DNA of 48,854 bases from CAZYME01 sp964648115 (GTDB lineage: Bacteria; Pseudomonadota; Gammaproteobacteria; Legionellales; Legionellaceae): contig CAZYME010000019.1 in assembly GCA_964648115.1 (NCBI GenBank), positions 1 to 48,854 of the forward strand. The letters are read 5' to 3'. A program made the translations under genes and the position numbers. Below are positions 43,346 through 48,854 of the stretch, piece by piece. Every line of letters begins with the position of its first letter. Positions within the stretch are counted from its first letter, which is position 1. Below the pieces are notes generated by a model. The model had not been told where the DNA came from. It searched no databases and was given only the letters and a program-made list of their open reading frames with translations.

Positions 43346-43684
43346 CTATTCTTTGTCGCCTTCTTTCATGAAGTCAGTCGGTATATTCAAACCAGCAGTA
43401 AGCTGACTGATTTTTTCTTTAGATGCTTTTTCAACTTTTCGCACTGCGTCATTAACAGCAGCAGCGATAAGATCTTCTAACATTTCTACATCTTCTTCCA
43501 TAAGTGAAGGGTTTATTTTGACCTTGAGTACATCATGGCGCCCGTTCATCTCAATTTTTACCATGCCGCCGCCAGATTCACCACCAACAATTAATTGGCT
43601 TAATTGTTGTTGTGCCTCTTTCATGCGTTGTTGCATTTTTTGAGCTTCTTTCATCAAGTTGCCAAGATTTTGATTAATGTCCAT
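43346..43684 (-). CDS. ybaB: YbaB/EbfC nucleoid-associated protein
   Basis: 112 residues: N-terminal coiled coil (NLGNLMKEAQKMQQRMKEAQ) and the GGGMVKIEMNGRHDVLKVKI core. Binds DNA as a dimer with little sequence preference. Lies 30 bp after dnaX. Confidence 0.96.
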   Translation of the reverse strand: MDINQNLGNLMKEAQKMQQRMKEAQQQLSQLIVGGESGGGMVKIEMNGRHDVLKVKINPSLMEEDVEMLEDLIAAAVNDAVRKVEKASKEKISQLTAGLNIPTDFMKEGDKE

Positions 43685-43714
43685 TAGAGCCTCTTTTGTC
43701 GTTTCGGTTTAGTA

Positions 43715-45490
43715 TTATAAGTCATCTTTTAGTGATGCAATAGAATTACTCACTAATTCTGCTGAAAACTCCTGTTGTAGCTGTTGAAAAAATGGGTCAT
43801 TTTGTAGCGCAGCCGTTGCACTTTCATGCTCTTCTGCTTGTATTTTTTTTCGTTGCTGTGCCGGTGAAGATGACACCACTTCATCACTGCTAAGTGTCAA
43901 TTTTAGCACTTTTTTATAATAATTAGCCAATCCTTGTTCAATACGCTTAATTACTGCAGCAGTAAAAACCGATTGATGCCCCTTTGAAACGCGCAGTACA
44001 ACGTCATGCTGGGACCTGCTAACAAGCTCAGCATTTTCAGCGGCGTTTAATGCTAAGCCACTTAATTTCAGTTGCGGTAATATGGTACTCCAATCCTCGT
44101 CTTCGTTTTTCTCCATAGGAGCTGACTCTATGGTCTGTTGACAATTCACACCTGCCCCGACGTCCCGCGGCTTGTCCGCGGGATCCATGGATGCCGCGGA
44201 TGAACCGCGGCATGTAGGCGTAGCATGGGTTATAGGGCAATTGTCAACAGACTCTAGTGGCGCTGGGCTTGCGATAGTCTCTAAGGGCAGGTCAATAAAA
44301 GGTGCGGGCGATTGGAGAAAAACCTCATGGCTCTTTGTGTTTTCCAATTCAGGGGTGGTGGATTCGTTGGATTTTACTTGAAACGAAAGCGGGGGTGTTA
44401 CCGCTTGAAGGGCGGGTTTAAATGTGTACATGCGCAATAACATCATTTCAAAACCGATAGTGAGTGTTGGGGCGAGATGTATGTCTTCCGCCCCCTTAAT
44501 GCCAATTTGATAGAACAGCTGCACATCTTCGGGTGTAAACTGCGCGCCTAAAGCAATAATTTCGGGAGCAGGGCAAAGCAAGGGATTATTGTTTGGTATG
44601 TTTTGACTAATGCTAATTTGGTGTAGATGGCTAAGCATTTCATCAGTGACATACCGGAAATTGCCACCTTCTTCAGCTATTTGTTGACTAATGTCTATCA
44701 GTTTTTGCGGGGCAGATTCAGCCAATGCCTTGAGAAGCTGAAGAGCATAATCTTGTTGCGTAACTCCGAGAATATTTTTTACATCCGTTGCTTGCAGCTG
44801 TTTATCACTGCTAGCAATTGCTTGGTCAAGCAAACTGAGGGCGTCCCGCATGCTGCCCCGCGCAGCTGTTGCTAGCAATTCCAGCGCTTGGATTTCGTAC
44901 GCCAGCTGCTCATCATCTAAAATATGCTTTAAGTGTTGGCAAATAACATTGGGTTGTACATGTTTAAGATTAAATTGTAAGCAACGGGATAGCACAGTGA
45001 TAGGTAATTTTTGTGGATCAGTGGTAGCAAGGAAAAATTTCACATGTGGGGGTGGTTCTTCCAGGGTTTTGAGCAAAGCATTAAAGCTATGTGTTGATAG
45101 CATGTGTACTTCATCAATCAAATAGATTTTGAACCGTCCGTTGGTAGGAACATATTGGACATTGTCTAAGAGTTCACGTGTATCTTCAACGCGCGTTCTT
45201 GAGGCGCCGTCTATCTCAATCAAGTCAATAAACCGCCCTTGCTCAATGGCAAGACAAGCGTCGCACGCCAAACAGGGTTCAGCGCTAATGCCTTGTTCAC
45301 AATTTAAGGCTTTGGCGAGTATGCGGGCTATACTGGTTTTTCCTACCCCGCGTGTGCCGGTGAATAAATAGGCGTGATGTAGCCGCTGCTGGGTAAGCGA
45401 ATTGATTAATGCTCTGTTGATATGCTCTTGGCCGACCAGTTGGGAAAAGGTACGTGGTCGCCATTTACGTGCCAGTGCAACATAGCTCAT
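43715..45490 (-). CDS. dnaX: DNA polymerase III subunits gamma/tau
   Basis: 591 residues (E. coli tau 643). Clamp-loader AAA+ domains have Walker A GTRGVGKTSIARIL, the Cys4 zinc site (CEQGISAEPCLACDAC), Walker B YLIDEVHMLS and sensor ATTDPQKLP. Domain III follows to about residue 370. The variable linker (about 410-455) contains an insert reading THATPTCRGSSAASMDPADK, then PRDVG, encoded by a palindromic repeat. The C-terminal tau domain that binds alpha and DnaB is intact. ffs lies upstream and ybaB-recR downstream. Confidence 0.96.
   Translation of the reverse strand: MSYVALARKWRPRTFSQLVGQEHINRALINSLTQQRLHHAYLFTGTRGVGKTSIARILAKALNCEQGISAEPCLACDACLAIEQGRFIDLIEIDGASRTRVEDTRELLDNVQYVPTNGRFKIYLIDEVHMLSTHSFNALLKTLEEPPPHVKFFLATTDPQKLPITVLSRCLQFNLKHVQPNVICQHLKHILDDEQLAYEIQALELLATAARGSMRDALSLLDQAIASSDKQLQATDVKNILGVTQQDYALQLLKALAESAPQKLIDISQQIAEEGGNFRYVTDEMLSHLHQISISQNIPNNNPLLCPAPEIIALGAQFTPEDVQLFYQIGIKGAEDIHLAPTLTIGFEMMLLRMYTFKPALQAVTPPLSFQVKSNESTTPELENTKSHEVFLQSPAPFIDLPLETIASPAPLESVDNCPITHATPTCRGSSAASMDPADKPRDVGAGVNCQQTIESAPMEKNEDEDWSTILPQLKLSGLALNAAENAELVSRSQHDVVLRVSKGHQSVFTAAVIKRIEQGLANYYKKVLKLTLSSDEVVSSSPAQQRKKIQAEEHESATAALQNDPFFQQLQQEFSAELVSNSIASLKDDL
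44133..44252. repeat. GCGGCTTG palindromic element inserted in frame in dnaX (copy 4)
   Basis: The outer arms gtctgttgacaatt (44133-44146) and aattgtcaacagac (44239-44252) are a perfect 14-bp inverted repeat. Inside lie two perfect hairpins: CCCGCGG-cttgt-CCGCGGG (44164-44182) and ATGCCGCGG-atgaa-CCGCGGCAT (44191-44213). The element shares gcggcttgtccgcgg-atcca with intergenic copies at 7925, 10741 and 28440. It adds about 40 codons in the non-conserved linker without breaking the frame. Confidence 0.85.
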
Positions 45491-45536
45491 AAGATATATT
45501 ATTCACGTTTACGTTAAGAGGGTTCAGACGTTGGGC

Positions 45537-45646
45537 GGCAGCTCTAAGAGCCACACCCCGGCGCCCGCATCAGTTGTTACCGCTGCTCCCTTCCGGGCCT
45601 GACGGGGTTCACAACCTATCGTCGCGAGGGGACCAATAGAGCCACC
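45537..45646 (-). ncRNA. ffs: 4.5S signal recognition particle RNA
   Basis: On the minus strand the conserved apical loop GTCAGGCCCGGAAGGGAGCAGC is clear. The basal helix pairs GGTGGCTCTA with TAGAGCTGCC (10 bp including two G-U). About 110 nt, bacterial short SRP RNA. It is upstream of dnaX, the usual gamma-proteobacterial location. Ends are estimated from the helix. An extended -10 (TGCTACTCT) lies just upstream. Partner Ffh is encoded in this window. Confidence 0.92.
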
Positions 45647-45724
45647 ATCGTTGAACCTGCGAAGAGTAGCAAAAATCAATATGAATAGCTAGAAAAAATA
45701 AAAATCGCGTGTGCACCCACCTTG

Positions 45725-46399
45725 TTAGTGATTGAGCACTGTGTGTTCATGGTCAAGTTTTGTCCTTTTGGGTGGAGGCTCTACACTTTTGTCGCCGGAT
45801 CTTAATGATCCCGGACCAACAATTGTTGCAAAAAGATTAAACACCGGCTGTTCAGATAATAGTTTATTAATTTCCAGTTTAAGTTTAGAAATTTCTCTTG
45901 GATCAGCCATACCAGGTATATCTAAGAATGCACCAGCGATAGTGCCAATAGGAAGACCCACCAACGGATAGTCTAAGACAAGCTTACCAAGCGCTCGTAT
46001 TATAGAATCTATATTATCGCTATCTTTATGAGCCTCTAACATTGCACGCGCCTGATCAGCTAACAATTGGCTGGCGATTTGCCGTTTAAAGCCTTTATTC
46101 ATATGTAGAAATAAATATTGTATTGGCATATGTATGGTAGGGATGAATACCTCACTTAATTTTTGCAAAAAAAAGGCTCTTACCCTAGGAGTATTATGCC
46201 CTAAAGAAGCGGGTATCAAAGATTCAGTAGCGGCAATACTCTTGTCGAGTTTGGTGCGTGCTAAATTACGCCATTGTTCCAAGGTTATTTTAGCCTCTCT
46301 TAAACGAACTAGCGCTTCGTCAAGGATAGCTTGTTCTCTTTTATGAGTGTTTCCTTTTTTATCAAGCAGTTCAGCATATGATAATGTTTTTAGTGGCAT
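45725..46399 (-). CDS. Hypothetical helical protein with c-Myc-like basic motif, candidate effector
   Basis: 224 residues, mostly alpha-helical (about 10-60 coiled coil). A moderately hydrophobic stretch (YPLVGLPIGTIAGAFLDI) lies at about 145-165. The tail reads SVEPPPKRTKLDHEHTVLNH; PPPKRTKLD matches the c-Myc nuclear-localisation signal PAAKRVKLD at 6 of 9 residues, including all key positions. No signal peptide and no family recognised. The ATG at 46399 (MPLKTLSY) has GAGAAAG just upstream and is chosen over 46411. An effector directed to the host nucleus is a hypothesis. Confidence 0.65.
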   Translation of the reverse strand: MPLKTLSYAELLDKKGNTHKREQAILDEALVRLREAKITLEQWRNLARTKLDKSIAATESLIPASLGHNTPRVRAFFLQKLSEVFIPTIHMPIQYLFLHMNKGFKRQIASQLLADQARAMLEAHKDSDNIDSIIRALGKLVLDYPLVGLPIGTIAGAFLDIPGMADPREISKLKLEINKLLSEQPVFNLFATIVGPGSLRSGDKSVEPPPKRTKLDHEHTVLNH

Positions 46400-46605
46400 A
46401 ATCTTTCTCATCTATATTATTAAGGTTTTAATGTTATATGCGTATTTATAATCCTATTTGATCCGCATTCTACCATTGTTCACGGTATAAGCAAAAAAAT
46501 GGAGATATGGCGCGTTGACTCATAATTGAGGTAAACCAAATAGTATCGACACACAAATACGTCTTGTCGCGTGCAATTCTGCAATAGGTAATCATACTAA
46601 TTAAG

Positions 46606-47529
46606 CTACTTGGGCGAACGTGGTATCGTGGGAGATGGTCCTTTAGCCTCCGCAGCGGGTTCCTCACCCGATTTTTTCAGTGTAACTAACCTCTGTTTTA
46701 TCTCTTCCGTTAGTGACAGGGTATTTGGTTTTTGCTGTGCTGGTTTTTGTAAGTTTGGCGCGGAAGATAACGCATTAGAAGAAGGTGTTTCTACATGTCT
46801 AACAGGCTTAGGTGCAACAAGGGGTGCTATCCTTTGAGGCTTGACGCCAATAGCGGGTGGAGATTCTGGAGCCGGACTATGCTTTGTATCGCTAACTGGT
46901 GATACCGGGTTAGATTTTCTGGCCATCGCCGCCTTGGGGGGTGGGCTTACCTGAGGGTCATTTGCTGATTGGTAATGTAATTTAATTTTAGTCAACAGAT
47001 CTGGATAAACGTATTCCTCAGGTTTTACAGCCAAAGAGGATTTCTCATCATGGCCCATGGCCATAGCCCAAGGATCAACAATCAAAGCCCCGTTGGGTAT
47101 GCTCGATAATCTGCCTCCCGATTTTATTTCTGCAGGAGGTGTATCTTTTGGTATCAAGAGTACGATATTGTGATTTTGACTAGGACCAATACCTGCAATA
47201 CATACATTATATTCATCCGTTACACTTTGATCAGACAACAATATAGACATAGCATGGCTCGCATATTTGCTACACTCAGCTATTTTTACGGTATCTTTAT
47301 TTAACTCTCTGTTAACTCTATCAAATTCTGATTTACTATTGGCAGGTAAAGGAGATAGTCGTGCTTTTGGTGAATAGCGGCCCTTTTCTATAGCAATAAA
47401 CCAATCGACTCGCCACTCTAAATTCACATCGTCCCCATTGGCCATGTCTGGGAAATTTCGCATATCAGAGGCAATAGAATACTGATAGTTTTCCGACTTA
47501 AATTTGTCTCGTAGTATACTTTGTTTCAT
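46606..47529 (-). CDS. Candidate Cys-protease-fold effector, paralog 1
   Basis: 307 residues. The N-terminal ~190 residues are closely related to the neighbour at 47915-48673. The conserved pattern is Cys86 in KIAECSKYASHAM, His120 in SQNHNIVLLIPKD, and Asp152 in LIVDPWAMAMGH. This order and the H-h-V and D-P-W-A contexts resemble papain-like or deamidase folds (C-H-D triad). A conserved N-terminal block has LEWRVDWFIAIEKGRYSPKA. The C-terminal ~115 residues are a Pro/Ser/Ala-rich disordered tail. The ATG at 47529 has GGGAGG upstream, so the 47574 start is rejected. The catalytic role is inference. Confidence 0.7.
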   Translation of the reverse strand: MKQSILRDKFKSENYQYSIASDMRNFPDMANGDDVNLEWRVDWFIAIEKGRYSPKARLSPLPANSKSEFDRVNRELNKDTVKIAECSKYASHAMSILLSDQSVTDEYNVCIAGIGPSQNHNIVLLIPKDTPPAEIKSGGRLSSIPNGALIVDPWAMAMGHDEKSSLAVKPEEYVYPDLLTKIKLHYQSANDPQVSPPPKAAMARKSNPVSPVSDTKHSPAPESPPAIGVKPQRIAPLVAPKPVRHVETPSSNALSSAPNLQKPAQQKPNTLSLTEEIKQRLVTLKKSGEEPAAEAKGPSPTIPRSPK

Positions 47530-47606
47530 ATCAAACCTCCCTGCGCTCACAGGTACAAAACAACAAAAGCGCACTGGATGGTTAAATTTAACACCTTATG
47601 TGTATT

Positions 47607-47612
47607 ATTATA
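47607..47612 (-). promoter_or_regulatory. -10 element for paralog 1
   Basis: TATAAT on the minus strand, about 78 nt upstream of the ATG at 47529, in an AT-rich stretch. No consensus -35 is visible. Confidence 0.35.
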
Positions 47613-47726
47613 ACACTGTTCTAAAAAAGAGCATTTAATTCTTTTCTGGTTCTTAACAATGTGGAAGGTGTTGACGTATAAGGAGGCAGCGGGATTGATC
47701 CACTGCCATTAAGTTAAGAGATTTTT

Positions 47727-47812
47727 GTCATTCCCGCGAAGACGGGAATCCATCCCTGACTTGTGCTAGGAGCCATGGGAGAAATGGTTCCACGCTTTCA
47801 CGGGGACGACAG
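47727..47812. repeat. 'ATTCCCGCGAAGACGGGAATCC' palindromic repeat
   Basis: attcccg-cgaaga-cgggaat (47730-47749) with a degenerate inverted partner (ttccacgctttcacggggac) up to 47812. This is a widespread gamma-proteobacterial intergenic repeat type. It fills the ~385-bp gap between the two paralogs, which otherwise holds only the upstream promoter. Confidence 0.65.
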
Positions 47813-47914
47813 TCTTTCCTTAAATTAACGGTAGTGCTGGATTGTTCTTGAGTTCCATTGAAAGATCGTGAAGCAGGTTTATGTGATATGAGCTGATAAA
47901 TGGAGGGGAAGTTC

Positions 47915-48673
47915 CTATTTTTTCTTAAGCTTAGTTGGTGTTGTATCAGCAACAGTTTCGGATGATGATGGAGCTTGAGTAGGGTCACCAAATAAGCGAT
48001 AACCTAGTTCTAACTTCTTTTGTGCTGAAAGCTTGCATCTGGAATCAGGGTCAATACGACTATTAGGTATTTTCTGTGGAACAGTAGGGTCATTCATTGA
48101 CTGATACGGCAATGCTATTTTTTCTAACAATTCAGAATAGACGTAACGAGATGGTTTGACGGCCAATGAAACATCCATAGGATGCCCCATCGACATAGCC
48201 CAAGGATCGACAATGAATGTTCCCTTAGGAAGTTGTTCTAATGAAAGACAGCTCTCGTTTAAAGTTGGGGGTAGCGCATCTTTAGGTAACAATATAACAA
48301 TCGTATGATTTAATGAGGGGCCAATACTAGCAAGACAAATATTGTACTCATCTATTATGCTCTGATCTTGAAGGAGAATAGCAAGGGCGTGGCATGCGAA
48401 ATTACTACATTCAGCAACTTTTACAAGTCCATCATCAAGGTTTAATTGTTCATAAACGGCCAAAAAATCGGCTTTTATAGCGTCACGAAGATAGGGTCTA
48501 AGTTTTGATTTTGGACTATATCGGCCATCTCTCCAAGCGATATACCAATCAACTCTCCACTCCAGAAAAGGATCACGTTTATTTACCATTGATAAATAAT
48601 TACCCATATCTGTGGCAATTGTGAATTGATACCTTGCTGATAGAAATTTATTTCGTAACGCTTGTTTGCGCAT
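47915..48673 (-). CDS. Candidate Cys-protease-fold effector, paralog 2
   Basis: 252 residues, related to paralog 1 over about 1-190. The same residues are kept: Cys89 (KVAECSNFACHAL), His123 (SLNHTIVILLPKD), Asp156 (FIVDPWAMSMGH), and the N-terminal LEWRVDWYIAWRDGRYSPKS. The tail is shorter than in paralog 1 and ends in a basic TKLKKK. No signal peptide. The upstream -10 (TATAAT, 48748-48753 on the minus strand) shares its GTC-TATAAT-TG context with the ankyrin gene's. Recent tandem duplication followed by tail divergence is likely. Confidence 0.7.
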   Translation of the reverse strand: MRKQALRNKFLSARYQFTIATDMGNYLSMVNKRDPFLEWRVDWYIAWRDGRYSPKSKLRPYLRDAIKADFLAVYEQLNLDDGLVKVAECSNFACHALAILLQDQSIIDEYNICLASIGPSLNHTIVILLPKDALPPTLNESCLSLEQLPKGTFIVDPWAMSMGHPMDVSLAVKPSRYVYSELLEKIALPYQSMNDPTVPQKIPNSRIDPDSRCKLSAQKKLELGYRLFGDPTQAPSSSETVADTTPTKLKKK

Positions 48674-48806
48674 ATTAAAAATCCTTGTTAAAAATTGCAG
48701 GAGCTTTATTTATGCTGTTCAACATAAAAAACAATATATATGAACAAATTATAGACTATTGGGGTGTGTTGAAGTTCATAAAATTTTAAAATTGAGATTA
48801 AAGTGT

Positions 48807-48834
48807 TTGACAAGGGGTCACAAATGAGTAGAAT
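48807..48834 (+). promoter_or_regulatory. Strong sigma70 promoter pointing off the right edge
   Basis: TTGACA (48807-48812), a 16-bp spacer, then TAGAAT (48829-48834). A GC-rich discriminator (acgcagcacgccgg) follows. The quality and discriminator resemble stable-RNA promoters, so a tRNA or rRNA gene may begin just beyond the window. The gene itself is not seen. Confidence 0.65.
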
Positions 48835-48854
48835 ACGCAGCACGCCGGAAGGGC

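Noticed and set aside
43843..43850. A8 run in dnaX as a programmed frameshift site for gamma
   Set aside because: It lies near the extreme C-terminus, far beyond where E. coli-type gamma ends, and no stimulatory hairpin or SD was seen next to it.
44172..44381. 69-codon plus ORF in dnaX
   Set aside because: Antisense to dnaX and partly made of the palindromic insert.
46400..46470. PmrA box upstream of the 45725-46399 gene
   Set aside because: Two TTAA-type half-sites are present, but their spacing is 8 bp and not 11 bp.
47728..47991. 87-codon minus ORF
   Set aside because: It overlaps the start of a palindromic repeat and the 3' end of paralog 2 in another frame.
1..48854. tRNA or rRNA genes
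   Set aside because: No cloverleaf with a TTC-rich T-arm and no rRNA signature was recognised; only the SRP RNA stands out. A covariance-model scan would be decisive.

Overview
The window looks like a chromosomal segment of a Legionellales-type gamma-proteobacterium, an intracellular, amoeba-associated lineage near Legionella, Coxiella or Berkiella. The evidence is a low-to-moderate GC content, the gamma-proteobacterial gene order ffh-rpsP-rimM-trmD-rplS and ffs-dnaX-ybaB-recR, eukaryote-like proteins (ankyrin repeats, a MICAL-like flavin monooxygenase, long coiled coils, basic motifs resembling nuclear localisation signals), and two upstream elements that fit the PmrA consensus used by Legionella and Coxiella effector genes. 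No Dot/Icm gene lies inside the window, so type IV secretion of the candidate effectors is inference.

Layout. 1-1964 is the edge-truncated end of a secreted FecR/DUF6600 protein with a 21-bp tandem array. 2285-7860 holds an AAA-ATPase remnant, an MFS transporter divergent from an Lrp/AsnC regulator with a candidate operator between them, a GGQ release-factor-like rescue protein, an ankyrin protein, and a umuDC mutagenic polymerase pair. 8102-12310 holds a 760-residue effector-like protein, a repeat-rich gap and a periplasmic MltA transglycosylase. 12381-21753 is a self-contained type I secretion locus: an RTX-type protein and a GH5 cellulase on the minus strand, divergent from a TolC/PrtD-type ABC/HlyD operon. 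Both substrates carry multiple copies of one shared module. 21878-28337 is an accessory block with a small protein carrying an SV40-like basic motif, a micro-lipoprotein, a Cys-rich secreted protein, a MICAL-like monooxygenase behind a near-perfect PmrA box, a second peptide deformylase-type gene, and a 702-residue coiled-coil protein behind another PmrA box.

28677-32867 carries a YadGH-type ABC exporter, an outer-membrane beta-barrel, a 2OG-Fe(II) oxygenase, a YgjP-type metallopeptidase and a small secreted protein. 33045-37832 is the ogt/rplS/trmD/rimM/rpsP/ffh/lpxO-like block. 38076-42689 has a CorC-type CBS membrane protein, a poorly supported small ORF, a membrane alkaline-phosphatase-superfamily (sulfatase-like) enzyme and a DUF547 protein. 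42745-45646 is recR-ybaB-dnaX-ffs, with a palindromic element inserted in frame in dnaX. 45725-48673 holds three more candidate effectors: one with a c-Myc-like basic motif, and a tandem paralogous pair with a Cys-His-Asp pattern suggesting a papain-like fold. A strong sigma70-type promoter points off the right edge.

At least five families of small dispersed palindromic repeats fill the gaps between genes. The most promising leads are the PmrA-box/MICAL-like gene, the tandem Cys-His-Asp paralogs, the putative nuclear-targeting motifs in three proteins, the repeated module of the type I secretion substrates, and the Rickettsia-RPE-like in-frame palindrome in dnaX.
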